DNA of 64,000 nt from Halichondria panicea (GCF_963675165.1 NC_087381.1:5271378-5335377); one strand, 5' to 3'; shown: positions 23,917 through 35,641, numbered from the stretch's first letter. Numbers and translations are program-made. Notes: generated by a model from the sequence alone, not told the origin.

Positions 23917-24379
23917 GTAAGATTAGTTTGTTTGCATATCTGGCTATAATAGCATGCATGCAGGCTCACGTGATGCATGTGCATGCATGCATGCTTGTAA
24001 ACTGCATGGCAATTGCATTTCAAGTCAGCCATAATTATATAGCAGAGGGTACTCGAGCACACACCCCTGACCTTACAGTGGTAGATCCATAAACATAAGT
24101 GAGTGGGAGGCTTAAGCAGCTAGTTAGTTATGCATTAAAATAAATTCAAGAGAATTACGTCATCTATATATAATATAGAACCGCAACGCTATTGTATGTG
24201 TATGCAAACATAGAAAAATCATTTTCATACATAACATGCCAGCAGTAAAGTATAGGCTTTCAAACTTATATAAATATTACACTTTTATTTTTCAGAAGTA
24301 CATCGCACTTACGAAATTATGCTAGTAATATCATGATCAGCCAATTAAGGCCTATATATACTGCGTACTCCCTATACGT

Positions 24380-24636
24380 ATAATATAGAACTATACTTAT
24401 AAGGGCCGACAAGGCCTTGGTTAAATTAACAGGATTTGTGGCAGTAGAAACAGAAAAAACTACAGCCAATCTATATGCATGTGGGGTATCCAATCCAATG
24501 CAGTTGGCTCAGATAGAATTTGTTTTATCGTGCAGACATCAAGAGTTTGTGAAGGAAAAACTGATGGAGACAGACAAAAATCACACCCGGGTCTGTGCAT
24601 GTAGTCAAAGAGATTACGGCAATACCCATGCTGGGT
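24380..24636 (+). CDS. Possible orphan exon
   Basis: An open frame with an even residue mix (KALVKLTGFVAVETEK, then a Cys-containing half with HQEFVKEKLMETDK) that ends exactly at a consensus-like donor (CTGG then GTAAGC). I do not recognise the sequence and cannot place the neighbouring exons. It could belong to the coiled-coil gene upstream or be chance. Confidence 0.25.
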
Positions 24637-24691
24637 AAGCTATATATTTTCTATCACCCGTTATATAATTATCTCGTCTATATTAGTATAC

Positions 24692-25010
24692 TTCGAGGCG
24701 TAGCCGCACGAGGAATACAATAAAGAGATGACTGCATGTGTGTATGTCTGTGTGTGTGTCTGTTCCACTGCATGTAACTGCTCAATGGTTGCAATGCGAC
24801 GAAAACTAACAGCTTCTATATAGGCTTCTAGCCACGTTCTCTTGAATTTTGATTCGTGGAAGTATTAACTATAAAGCTTATTTCTCGAGTTATGGTTATA
24901 GTTTGACTCACAGTAAAGGCTGCATGTTGCAGTCTCTTCAGAATCTTTCATAATAGCATCATCGGTCTGCATAAATTTTCTATTCAACTTATGTCTAGTT
25001 TGTTTTGGAG
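24692..25010. repeat. Dispersed repeat, CCTCGAGGCGTAGC family, second copy
   Basis: Starts TTCGAGGCGTAGCCGCACGAGG, then TG-rich sequence, then TATAGGCTTCTAGCCACGTT, parallel to 13187-13500. Confidence 0.6.
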
Positions 25011-25584
25011 AAGAAGATGCTCCTCATGGGGCGGTATTAGTTGGTTGCTAGGCTTGTATCTGCATGTATTTAATATTAATTTGTGGTGTTTTCATTCGCT
25101 GGAAACTTTGGTTAAAGATGTCGGTTAAGGGTTCAGCTAGTCTGCACAATTATACTTTTAAAACCTTGGGGTTGATGTTGTCGATATACCTGCATGCATG
25201 CATGTTGTCTTCGTAGGGTTTATAGGGAGGCTAAATTGTGACCCATGGAGTTTAGTCAAATGTTTCAATTTAGCTTTTGGGGTTTGGCTGCTAGTCTCAG
25301 TGCTATAGTTTTGTGTCGTAATACATTTTAGCTGAGGGATTGGTTTTGTATAATTGTAGTTGCTCTAGTTTGCATAGCTTGCTACGGTATAGTATGCATG
25401 CATGTTTCCTTTTCAGAGAGCAAGTCCAGGTTTTAATACGTTTCACGTTATGTTTATCCTTGCTGTTGTGGGTAATTCTTGACATTGGTTCAGGGGCGGA
25501 TCCAGGAATGTTGGTAGGGGGGGGAGAATCACAAAACAATTTTCTAAAAAAAAAGGTCAAAAAGCTCAACTGTTTTTCAGTGTA

Positions 25585-26020
25585 CAGTAGACTCTCGTTA
25601 ATCCGGTCACCCTTGGGACCATGCAGCTTGGCCGGAATAGCGAGGTGGCTGCAGCTCAGGAAATAGCCGCGGCTTAAAAACTACCTTATACCTCGAATCT
25701 AATGACTACTTTTGCGGTTCTTGTCTCGAGGATAGTGTAGGATAATGAATTATTCTATTCTCTATTTAAGTGTAATTCAATTTTATTTGCTAAACCACAC
25801 CCAAAACGTTATATCCGGCCGTAATAATTATACGTATAAAATTACATTGAAAACCTTGTTTGGGACAGCCAGCACTGGCCGGTAAACGGAATAGCGAGTG
25901 TCTGTACTTCAGGGTGAGTTTTGTGCAGTAAACATTATAGCTAGCATTCTGTGCCAAGCCAAATGGCCGGTATATCGAGGTGGCCGTACTTCAGAGAGCC
26001 GGAATAGCGAGAGTCTACTG
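25585..26020. mobile_element. Pogo/Tigger-like MITE, copy 1
   Basis: Ends CAGTAGACTCTCGTTAATCC and GGAATAGCGAGAGTCTACTG with TA on both sides. The sequence is nearly identical to 39337-39763 along its whole length, which suggests recent movement. The CAGTAGA..CTCG end is characteristic of pogo/Tigger-type elements. Confidence 0.85.
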
Positions 26021-26186
26021 TATAGCTATATTCTAGTTCTGAGGTGATTGTCTGGATCAATTTTTGTGTTTTCTGCACGGCTCATCAAGAATTCTCGGTC
26101 ATGCTCAGTATCAAACTGGGTGCATGTGGTCATGATAATGTCACCTAGCTACATATCGTGATCCAGTAAGTACATGTAGCTGATAG

Positions 26187-26584
26187 ATCATAGAACCTCG
26201 CTAATCCGAATAGAGCCGGACCAGACACCATCTGAATACATGAAATTTCCGGATCAACGGATGTTATTAATTGATTATGAATATCATTAACAACGACACT
26301 TTTATACATGTATTATGATATTACTGTAGCCAGAAGGGAAGCTGCTAGCTAGAACAGTCTTTTATCTCAACTTTCTCTCCAATATACAGTGAGTCTTGTG
26401 AGCTCTTTCTTTGTTTTCTTTGCAGTGGCCATAATTGTCTTGAGCAGTTTATGAATGAAGCAATATGGATTGCGCATGCGCAGTAGTCTATTGTACTGAC
26501 AGCCTCTCCTCTTTTTCAGTTTGCATTTTGTCCGGATTTGCGAGGTTTCGGATGAAAGGGGTCCGGATTAGCGAGGTTCTACTG
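26187..26584. mobile_element. Pogo/Tigger-like MITE, divergent subfamily
   Basis: Ends TAGAACCTCGCTAATCCG and CGGATTAGCGAGGTTCTACTG, followed by TA. The interior differs from the other copies. Confidence 0.75.
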
Positions 26585-26727
26585 TAGTCTTAGATGAAGG
26601 TTCTTAGAAGGAAGGGGGGGGGATAATCCCCCTATTTTATACCCCTGGATCCGCCCCTGTGCATGGTTTGTAGTTTAAAGTTTCTTGTGGAATAGGCTGC
26701 TTACATGTACGATTTTGATTGGGCTGT

Positions 26728-27010
26728 GAAAACTATAAGAAGTGATCGGAGTAGCGTAAGGATTGGTTGATCCAGTTTTGTGATGAAATCGCATAGAGAT
26801 TGGGAGTATAAGTGTATAGACAGGGGCCTGAAAGAGAAGACCAGTTACCGTTAGGGCAATTGATCATGAAATCGCCAGTAATAGTCAAATTTGGAAAGAG
26901 AGCTAGATAATTATAAGCAGGTGATTGATATACTCTCTTGATGCATGGTGAGAGGGGTAATATAAACGTAGACAATTATAATCTTTGGGATAGTTGCAAC
27001 TTTTACCATG
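26728..27010 (-). pseudogene. Non-LTR retrotransposon endonuclease fragment
   Basis: The minus-strand frame reads LTITGDFMI followed by NWSSLSGPC, matching the GDF-x-x-P-x-x-x-W block of the apurinic-type endonuclease in LINE ORF2 proteins. Both ends are lost, and the Asn expected after GDF is replaced by Met. It is a relic. Confidence 0.55.
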
Positions 27011-27210
27011 CAGCTATTAGTTCGCCCGTGATGGAGGGAGTATAATTGTTTTGACGTTAGAAAGTCATACTATAATTATTGTCCCCCACCATGTGACATT
27101 CTGTCGAGATAATAATTGTATCTCTCTATATACTTGCTGTAATTTCTTAGAAAATTATGTATTAGTTATAGCCATGTTTGGAATAGTTATATGAGATCCA
27201 ACTACAATTT

Positions 27211-27688
27211 CAATGTGAAAATTGCTAGGATTGGCCGGGGGAACCACCAAAAAGCATGGAAACAAGAAATCAGATGAAAGCATAACTCCAATCCGTTACA
27301 ACGTCATTCACATGTATATACTGGTTGTTTTCCATGTTTTTCCCGGCCAATCCAAGCAATTTTTACTGGTGGGGTGAGGACCGATCCCTTATATACATCC
27401 ATTTTGGAATGTACGGGCATATAATCATGATGATTTGTGATGAATTGATGTTCCTAATATACATGCAGTGTTGAGCACAGGTACACACAGTCCATCCATG
27501 CGTATAGTAACATGCATTACTGGTGATCTGCATGGAATGATGTGGTGAATGGAAGCTGGTAGATGGATCTGGAACACAGTCTATAATTATACTATAATGT
27601 AACGGATTGGAGTTATATGCTCTCGTCTGATTTCTTGTTTCCACGCTTTTCGGTGGTCCCCCCGCCAATCCTAGCAATTTTCACATTG
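27211..27688. mobile_element. Inverted-repeat element with ~90-bp ends
   Basis: Left CAATGTGAAAATTGCTAGGA, continuing through AACAAGAAATCAGATGA and AACTCCAATCCGTTACA, is mirrored at 27597-27688. No coding capacity. 27690-28040 shows no further element. Confidence 0.7.
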
Positions 27689-28042
27689 CAAATGTTTTTC
27701 TAGTCGGATTCCCTTTCTTTTTCAGTACATAAGTATAACTTTACATATCATGACATGGATAAGTGGAACGTCAAGAGGCATGCAGTACAGAAGTTTAAGA
27801 GAGAAGACAGGACTAATAATAATAGTGCAATAATTTTATTGCTTGATATGTTGAAATTTATAACAGCCATTTTAAGTTATTTCAATGATATCTAGCCAGT
27901 GCATAATTATAGCATACCTGTCAGAGGAAGGGAGCTAGAGCTGAATAGTGTAAAGAAAAGCAACACCTCAGGCTCTGGAAAAGCACTGCATAGCGCACAG
28001 TTTTTTAGCTACGCCTATCTATTATTTGGCCACAACGTAAAG

Positions 28043-30182
28043 ATGGCGGAATTGTCTAGGTAAGAGAAGTAGAGACTGAGAGGTCATCTGCCTCGTGGAA
28101 GCAATCGCAAATTTGAAGAAGCGCTTGTAATCTAGGTTGTAGTCGTTTGGAAACCCTGTGCAGAATGTCCTGGATATGGCTGTACTTGGAGAAAATGCTG
28201 GGCAAGAATTAAACTTACTTACTTACATACAAAGAGAGAAAAGGCTATATAAACTATCTGTCCATTCAGTTTCTTGATGTGGCCTTTCCCTGCAGAGATA
28301 GAACAGTTTAAACAGGAGTCAAAATAATATTATGAAATGAAATAATATTGCTAAACACAGGCAAACCCACTGCCAATCCTATGTAAAACCTATACTGATT
28401 TAGTGATTGGAGAAATTTCAGCTTTGTTATAATAATTATTTTGTGGTTGCATGCATGCAGGAAATCAGGTTCAATTTGGTCCAAACTGTTTTGGAAACCA
28501 TGTGAACAATGCCCTGAACTCGAGCAAAAAATAAAAGAGTTAAGAGATGACATCAAAGACAAGGATACTACCTTACAGAGGTAGCATTATTATTTTATAA
28601 TTGACATGCTAACAATGTGTCAATTAACATACAGGTTTTCTGTCAAAATAAATACCGACTTTGCACGTTACCAAGATAACTCGTTAGAAGAAGGTGTTGT
28701 GAGAAGTCTGTGGAATGACTTATTTCTGTATAAAGCTCAAGATTTACCCAAAGACATCACCTACTCACAGAAAAATGAAATCCTCCGTGTCTTCTGTGAC
28801 ATGTTCATGGTGAGTGCATGCACTGCATGCATGATCATGATTATACTTCACTGGCATGTATATACATGCTGCAAAAAGTCAGTGCTTATTTATCGGGGTC
28901 CCACTTGGGTCTGTATCATAGCAACTGGGTGGGGTAAACCATAAACTCCACATTCCTCATAAACTTCCTTGCCTTGAGGCCCGAGTTGAGGGTGCACTGA
29001 TTTTATACTACAACCAAAATGAAGCTATAGACACTGGTTGGCAAGGGTAGGACATGTGGGTGAGCTAGGCTCGTTAAACACCATGCAGGAAGGCGGGGGA
29101 AAGGGTGGAGCTCAATTAATGGGACATTGACAAGTCAGTATACTCCACTGCTATACTATATAATTATATACATTAGAATTTATGCAACGTAAGTGACCAT
29201 CCTCCTTATTAGGGCTTTGCCCTCGGCCTCGGAGGTTTACTGCCATACATATAATTATAGTGGACAATAACTATAAGGGTGCATGTCAGGCGTAATTTAT
29301 AATTATGAAGGCTGCATAATTATAATCATAATAATTAAATATTAGGACATTGGTGACAGTGTACAGGAAGAGCTAATTGAGAGAATGGCTGATTGTTTGA
29401 GAGCTCTTTTCACTCCTCAGCCGAGCCCTGATGCGGAGACTAATCTGAAAGAAGTCCAGCGTGCTTTTTCTATCCTTGTTAATATCCCAAAGGTTAAGGA
29501 GGATTTCACCCTCTATGTGAGTAATTATAATACAACGCAGCATGCATGCATGCATGCAGATGCTACATATACCTATACTGTTACAATGAGTAACATGATA
29601 CATGCATATGATGATGATAGTGTTATTATATAATTATACAGCCTAAAATGCTAACAAAGTTCAAGGAAACTAAGCAGTGTTGCCAATTGACAAACATGGA
29701 CAAATTTGTTCAAAGTGCACTATCCCTGTGTGTAAAAATGAGCAAACGAGTCCCACCATACCTCATTTCCAACGTTGAAAAACATTTTGTATCAGAACTT
29801 CATGAGTGGAAGTATGTCCGAGGAACTCCAGACCCTCAAGAAAATCCAGAAATACCTGTGAGCTACCTTCGCCCCATTGTATACCACAACTATCAAGGGA
29901 CGGTGTTCCTCCCAGGAGTGGTGGTCACTAGCACCAGCAGTGTTCACAATGAAGACACTGTTTCAGGATCATCGGATGCAACAAATGCACAGCAACCAGC
30001 CGCAGGTATACATACATACCAATGATAACGTCCTGATATAATAGCTGCTCTATAATAAATTATGCATGGTAGTGAAACCTCACCCAGTTTAATTGCTATG
30101 ATGCATAACCAGTATTATATTTATGCATTATGAATGCTTGATGTATATATATTATATAGATACTGCAAGTACCATGGACTAA
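28043..30182 (+). CDS. Mieap/SPATA18 C-terminal-like protein
   Basis: Six exons, each with GT-AG borders and compatible phases: 28043-28059, 28461-28580, 28635-28809, 29346-29516, 29642-30005, 30160-30182, giving 289 aa. The start (AAAGATGGCGG) has a strong Kozak context, though the first exon codes only MAELS. Residues about 20-45 form a charged coiled coil (ELEQKIKELRDDIKDKD). The rest is a helical domain ending LCVKMSKRVPPYL, then FVSELHEWKY and a beta-like YLRPIVYHNYQG. The Cys-x-x-Met, Pro-Pro, Phe...His and final Gly-Val pattern resembles the C-terminal domain of mitochondria-eating protein, which acts in mitochondrial quality control. The assignment is from memory of the pattern, not a search. 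A polyadenylation signal AATAAA lies at 30263. Coiled-coil exons upstream at 23.6-23.9 kb share its splice phase. Confidence 0.65.
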
Positions 30183-30262
30183 AATCATGACAGAAATGAG
30201 ATATAAAGAGAATCGAAGATCGAAGAGAGTATATATATAGTATGAATATATCGTATAGACAA

Positions 30263-30268
30263 AATAAA
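30263..30268 (+). promoter_or_regulatory. Polyadenylation signal of the Mieap-like gene
   Basis: AATAAA 81 bases after the stop codon of the last exon. Confidence 0.5.
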
Positions 30269-30409
30269 TAATGTATATAGCAGCTAGTGTACTAACCTAG
30301 AAATGCTGATGGCAAGCCTGTATATAGAAACAGGTTACCATAATTGTAATAAACAACAAAACTATATATAATTATGTGAATGTTGCAACATAAATTTTGT
30401 TGCATGAGC

Positions 30410-30790
30410 ATTTGAAGTACTATATAGTGGAATTGCTGAGGAAGTGTTGCCAGAGGAAATTCTTCAATGTGGCTTTGATGGTGCTGCTCGTGAGGTTCAT
30501 GTTCGATTGGTGGCAGGCTATTCCATAATCTTGGGAGACGATAAACTGAGAGTGTTCGTACGTTAGTACGTGTGATTTAATCTATGATTGTCCGAGGATC
30601 TGGTGTATAGCCTGTAGTTGGTGTGACATAATCCAAAATGTTGTATCTTGAATTGGAGATCTGAAGAGTTTATGCAGAACAGTGATGTTTGCCAGTATGA
30701 TGGTGCATGAGAGGAAGGAGAGTTAGCTTGATGAGTTTTTCCTTTCCAATAAAGGTTGAAAGATGTTGGTAAACTATTTTTTAAAGGGAA
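30410..30790 (-). pseudogene. Non-LTR retrotransposon 3' relic
   Basis: On the minus strand RLWNSLPP is readable (about 30537-30510), the conserved block near the end of LINE ORF2 proteins; the frame is broken elsewhere. It is comparable to RLWNALP in the larger fragment at 35642-36540. Confidence 0.5.
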
Positions 30791-32000
30791 GGTACCATGA
30801 AAAAATAAAGTTTTATTTTTTGCCTTAAAATGTTCTTTGTGGGGTATAAAATAGCCCTAAAACAAAAATTTTCTGAAAATCAACTTTTCAGGACTGTAGA
30901 AACACAATTTCTGGCTTAAAATTTTGCTTCCTGTTGTGGTCAAATGTGGGCGCGGTCAAACACAGGAAAATATCTAAATTTCCTATACTTTCAGGATAGT
31001 ACAAAATTTCCTGTAGACTTTCCTTTATGAATCTTACACATGTCCTGAACTTCTTCAGGAATAGTAAAGGAAACTATACAGAAAACGTTGCACTATCCTT
31101 TGTAAGTAGGTTGCAGGACACTTGCAGGACAGCCATTTTTCAGGAAATGTGCAGATTTTATGGGCTGCAATGTAGCAGCACTGTAGCAGGAAATTTAAAT
31201 ATTTTCCCTGTGAAACGTTAAGTCAGAGTAGGTATTTGTGCTGCATGCAAAATGTATAGCCTCGATCCCAGGCCTTACTTTTTCTTGCTGTTGTCACTGT
31301 TCATCCATAAAGACATCGTGAGGCAGCAAAGAAAGAAATGGGCGTACAGTTAAGAAAAAGTAAGGCCTGGTTCGGGAAATCGCGTGATCCACAAGGATTT
31401 TTATGAACGTGGGCGATATGTAGCCCACAATCTTGACGTAAGATATTCACCCACGCTTTTATAGACCGGTGTAGAAGCGATATGGGCCCCCCCTTATTTT
31501 GGGGCCCCCCCGGCCCTAAAACGCTAGCGATTTGGGGTGTAAGGGGGGCCCCATTGCACTAGCGGTATACGCCCCCCTTAGTGATTATAGGGCCCCCCTA
31601 GAGAAGTCTATTCTGAGCAGTGGAGTCAAGCCATGCAGCACAACGGTAATAGGAGGTTGAGTTGAGAATCAATGGCTATAATGTTTATGTAGATCTAAAC
31701 TCCAATACAGAATATATTACTAGCCTATAATCTGTGCTGCTTGGTCACTGACGATAACAGTATAAGGCAGCCATAATTATGTGCAAAATAAGGCCTGTGT
31801 TACAGTGTGGCAGCACATAGCCATTGTATACACAGCACATGCATGCATGCATGCATTCATATAGGCTGAGCATATACTACTGAGAATACAAGCAGCAGTC
31901 GCAGCCCATGCACTTTGTTATCAAGAACTTTTCCTGAGAATACACTGCAAATCAAAGAGCAAGAAATTGTGGAGGATGCATGGTAGTCAGCCACCTGTGG
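30790..32000. other. Gene-free stretch with a TAGCCTCG remnant and G/C-run hairpins
   Basis: 31257-31380 starts TAGCCTCGATCCCAGGCC and has inner complementary TTACTTTTTCTT / AAGAAAAAGTAA blocks but lacks a clean right end. 31480-31620 has alternating G7/C7 runs (GGGCCCCCC). No coding frame is supported. Confidence 0.45.
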
Positions 32001-32200
32001 NNNNNNNNNNNNNNNNNNNNNNNNNNNNNNNNNNNNNNNNNNNNNNNNNNNNNNNNNNNNNNNNNNNNNNNNNNNNNNNNNNNNNNNNNNNNNNNNNNNN
32101 NNNNNNNNNNNNNNNNNNNNNNNNNNNNNNNNNNNNNNNNNNNNNNNNNNNNNNNNNNNNNNNNNNNNNNNNNNNNNNNNNNNNNNNNNNNNNNNNNNNN
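32001..32200. other. Assembly gap
   Basis: 200 consecutive N directly abutting a satellite array, so the array probably caused the break and its true length is unknown. Confidence 0.99.
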
Positions 32201-32455
32201 GGTAGTGCTGGTAGCAGCAGTAGCACTGGTAGCAGCAGTAGCACTGGTAGCGCTGGTAGCAGCAGTAGCACTGGTAGCACTGGTAGCACTGGTAGCAGCA
32301 GTAGCACTGGTAGCGCTGGTATATAGCAGTAGTAGCACTGGTAGCGCTGGTAGCAGCAGTAACACTGGTAGCACTGGTAGCAGCAGTAGCACTGGTAGCA
32401 CTAGTAGCGCTGGTAGCAGCAGTAGCACTACTGGTATAGCGCTGGTAGCAGCAGT
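32201..32455. repeat. GGTAGCACT/GGTAGCAGCAGTAGCACT satellite array
   Basis: A tandem array of 9-base-type units built from the triplets GGT, AGC, ACT/GCT and CAG-like variants, interrupted twice by TATAGC. It has the reverse sense of the array at 33150-33757. Because the unit length is a multiple of three and lacks stop triplets, several frames stay open by composition. Confidence 0.9.
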
Positions 32456-32819
32456 GAAACAATTTTTGGAGTTTTCTTTTATCTACTATACACAATGGTA
32501 TTATCAGCAACATTTCTTAGCCTATTATTCACATTTATGTAGCATGGGCACTCTCTAGACAGTATAGGCCGCAGACACCGCGTATAATTTACATGCAGTG
32601 ACAATTGACAAACTATAAGGCGTGATGATCATGAAAACAACATAGCAAAACAATCACATGTAATAATCAGAATAGCAATGCAAAGTCCAAGTCATAATTA
32701 TATAGAGTAACCACAATAGTTACTGTGAGTATGAAGAGTCACCCTTGCACAGCCTCTTCGAAATTGGAGGAGCCTCGGCTTTTGATCTCGTATAATATCG
32801 TTTTCGGGGAATCCGTTGC

Positions 32820-33080
32820 TTAGGGCTCATGAGGATGAGTGGAGTTTGGGTTCTCTGGCTCGGGAGTGGAGTTTGGGTTCTTCTCTGGCTCAAGAGTGGA
32901 GTTTGGGTTCTTCTCTGACTCAAGAGTGGAGTTCGAGTTATCTGACTCGGGGGTGGAGTTTGGGTTCTCTGGCCGCTCGGTAGTGGAGTTTGGATTCTCT
33001 GGCTCGGGAGTGGAGTTCAGGTTCTCTGGCTCGAGAGTGGAGTCGGTAGTGTTCTTTGACGGTTCGAGAGCAGTACACTT
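32820..33080 (-). CDS. Possible coding minisatellite, Pro-Glu-Asn-Ser-Thr repeats
   Basis: The minus strand reads seven or eight imperfect copies of a 9-10 residue unit such as PEPENPNST, with variants PESDNSNST and PEKNPNST. The unit length changes only by whole codons. The frame ends in a stop at 32820-32822, and its upstream end near 33080 coincides with an AG. A second minus frame overlapping its end (to 32720) is basic (KQRIPRKRYYTRSK). I do not recognise a family. It could be an acidic linker exon or a non-coding minisatellite. Confidence 0.3.
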   Translation of the reverse strand, partial: KCTALEPSKNTTDSTLEPENLNSTPEPENPNSTTERPENPNSTPESDNSNSTLESEKNPNSTLEPEKNPNSTPEPENPNSTHPHEP

Positions 33081-33149
33081 TCATTGCAATATTAATTTTG
33101 TAACATTATATATATAATATTTTCAATGAAAGATATTTCCCCCCAGTGC

Positions 33150-33757
33150 TACTGCTGCTACCAGCGCTACCAGTGCTACCAGTACTACTGCTGCTACCAG
33201 CGCTACCAGCGCTACCAGTGCTACCAGTGCTACTACTGCTACCAGCGCTACCAGTGCTACTGCTGCTACCAGCGCTACCAGTGCTACTGCTGCTATACCA
33301 GTGCTACCAGTGCTACTGCTGCTACCAGTGCTACCAGTGCTACTGCTGCTACCAGTGCTACCAGTGCTACCAGTGCTACTGCTGCTACCAGCGCTACCAG
33401 CGCTACTATACTGCTACCAGCGCTACCAGTGCTACTATTGCTACCAGTGCTACCAGTGCTATACTACTGCTACCAATGCTACCAGCGCTACCAGTGCTGC
33501 TACCAATGCTACTGCTGCTACCAGTGCTACCAGTGCTACTGCTGCTACTGCTGCTACCAGTGCTACCAGTGCTACCAGTGCTACTGCTGCTACCAGTGCT
33601 ACTGCTGCTACCAGTGCTGCTACTGCTGCTACCAGCGCTACCAATGCTACTGCTGCTACTACTGCTACCAGTGCTACTGCTGCTACCAGTGCTACTGCTG
33701 CTACCAGCGCTACCAGTGCTACTACTGCTACCAGAGCTACCAGTGCTACTGCTGCAT
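33150..33757. repeat. CCAGTGCTA/CTGCTGCTA satellite array, inverted partner of 32201-32455
   Basis: About 600 bp of CCAGYGCTAC and TACTGCTGC units with scattered TATAC breaks. All three plus frames stay open for 150-235 codons purely because the 9-base unit has no stop; the translations (YQCYQRY, TSATAAT, LPVLLLL) are low-complexity and almost certainly not proteins. Confidence 0.9.
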
Positions 33758-34069
33758 GCTACTAGTTACCTACTATATTCACCTACTAGCTACTATGACG
33801 TCATTAGGAAGGTATATAGATGATGTAATCTAGGATTGGTTACATGGAGAAACAACCCAAAAGACAGGCAGGAAGGCTACTACTGACTAGCCAGAAAGAA
33901 ACATGAGACAGGCAGGAAGGCTACTAGGATCAAGTTAGGCTACTAGCTTCCATTCGTGTTTCAGAAGTTAGTATTAGAGGAGTTTTCGCCATTGTATGAA
34001 ATAGTTTACAGTGGGATCAGACACAGTGTTAATAGAAGTTCAAGAACATGTTAACTTCTCTTTTATAGA

Positions 34070-34650
34070 TCTAGATCATAAACAATTCATTATACAAACA
34101 ATTTAACATAATTATTGTATGTACGTCTACTCGTGATGTAAAGACAGAAATAATGATGCAATTTTCTTGAACGTCCTCTTTGGTATATAGTGGTTCAGTG
34201 AACGTGCTACAGTCTGCCGATGTAAACTCTGAAGAAGCATCATCAGATGCACACAATCTGAGATTAAAAACAGTATCAGTTTGAGATAACAGTTACCTTG
34301 GGTCTTCCACAACTGACACTTCCGTCGTTTATTCTCTCATAACTCTTCCCCAAAAAACTTGCCGATCCATTCGTATAACTACAAATAAAGTGTACAATAG
34401 CATGTAGTAACATTAAAGGGTCACTTCTAGCCTATATACATTTGCTATTTCAACACCTATACTTCCACAAAATCCCACAAGTGAAAGTCATGAGTGTGAT
34501 AATAAATTTGTCAGCAAATACTACCATGGAGAGTCAATCACAAAGTTGCTACATTTAAAAAACACTTAACATACCACTGTACTTGTCTTCAATCTCAAAC
34601 AGGCTGTACTTCTTTTTGGAAAGATAAAAAAATCCCACAATCCTCAGCCA
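34070..34650 (-). CDS. Possible last exons of an unidentified membrane protein
   Basis: Two exon-like blocks on the minus strand: about 34642-34574 (IVGFFYLSKKKYSLFEIEDK, a hydrophobic-to-basic transition like the end of a membrane segment, with a GTATGT donor) and 34378-34297 (SYERINDGSVSCGRPK, good acceptor, GTAACT donor). The phases do not join directly, so an exon is missing or one call is wrong. No homologue is recognised. Confidence 0.22.
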
Positions 34651-35640
34651 GTCAAGGAAAGCTTAAAAAAACTCATGAAACTCCTTTAGTAGACACTTCT
34701 AGGTTAAGGTTACAACTATACTAGGTACTATCGACCTAAAGACGCTCCTGTTCCAGATTTCACGAATGGCAAGGAAAGGGATATATCACTAAGAGCATAG
34801 TACTAACTGGCATAGCCCTGTGCAATATCCCTGAGGCCAAGGCACTTCTCTGTCCTTCTAAAAAGATGCCTTGCTTCAGTTACCGCTACAGCATTGCGTG
34901 GGCGTAGGCGAGACACGGATGGGCCGAAATTGTACTGAGTCCCACGCATGCGTTTCCATCCCTCTCCTCTACTATCTATGGTGTGTCCCAATATGTAGAG
35001 GTTATAAAGAAAGAAAAGATGAATCGTTCAAAGAATGTGGTCGCGATAATTAGCTAATTAGAGCTAAGGGTTAATCGTGTCCTCCCTCCTCTGGTGTCAA
35101 TGAGATAGAGCTGCACAGTTAGCTAGCTAGCTACTGAGTGATACAATTAGTTTCATGGTTGTCTGGGAGGACAGGGGGGTGCTCAAGCCCCCCATTGTAC
35201 ACGCCACTGCATGCATGCACAGCCTACTACATGTTGATTGTAAAACTGCTTGAAGGTGAGAGATGAAAGGGAACACTCAGCTATCCTCCAAGGCAAAATG
35301 GTCTTTTTTGATGCGGCACAATACAAAGTGTAATTTAGCAGACCCATTTTTCTAGCTAATTGCAATCTGACTGCCATGTGTGTTGTCTTGTGATCTATCA
35401 CATGATACACCCACAAGTAGGTGTGGTTAATGAAAATAATGGAGTGATGTCATAATAATGAGTTTTTTGATGAGGCAGTGAAATTTGAGGAGGGCGGTAA
35501 CCAGAAACAAGACATTGATTAACATTGGCCTTACTCAAGGTGAATAGATTGTTGTGCAGTCAGAAATTAAACATACTGACAGGAAGTTTCTAGAAGGAAC
35601 ACCTGACTAAATCTACATAAAATGTATACATAATTATACA
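34650..35640. other. No supported gene
   Basis: A minus-strand frame at 34803-34991 is ordinary in composition (RHLFRRTEKCLGLRDIAQ) but has no support. 35490-35530 ends AACATTGGCC then TTA, like the right end of a Tourist-type MITE, with no left end found. Confidence 0.35.
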
Positions 35641-35641
35641 G

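Larger units (their letters stand above)
25491..26659. mobile_element. Element with GGGGCGGATCCAGG inverted ends, invaded by two pogo-like MITEs
   Basis: CAGGGGCGGATCCAGG at 25491 and its exact complement at 26644-26659. Two other elements (25585-26020 and about 26187-26584) lie inside. A solo end of the same repeat is at 15745. I could not find a clean target duplication; a hAT-type origin is possible but unproven. Confidence 0.6.

Noticed and set aside
31857..32558. Frames running through the N gap
   Set aside because: They consist mostly of unknown residues and satellite translation, so there is no evidence for coding.
33126..33833. Long overlapping open frames (150-235 codons) such as the YQCYQRY repeat protein
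   Set aside because: All three plus frames and a minus frame are open only because the 9-base satellite unit has no stop triplets. The region is low-complexity with no start context or splice support.
34803..34991. 62-codon minus frame as an exon
   Set aside because: The composition is protein-like but I could not find credible splice borders or a neighbouring exon in phase.
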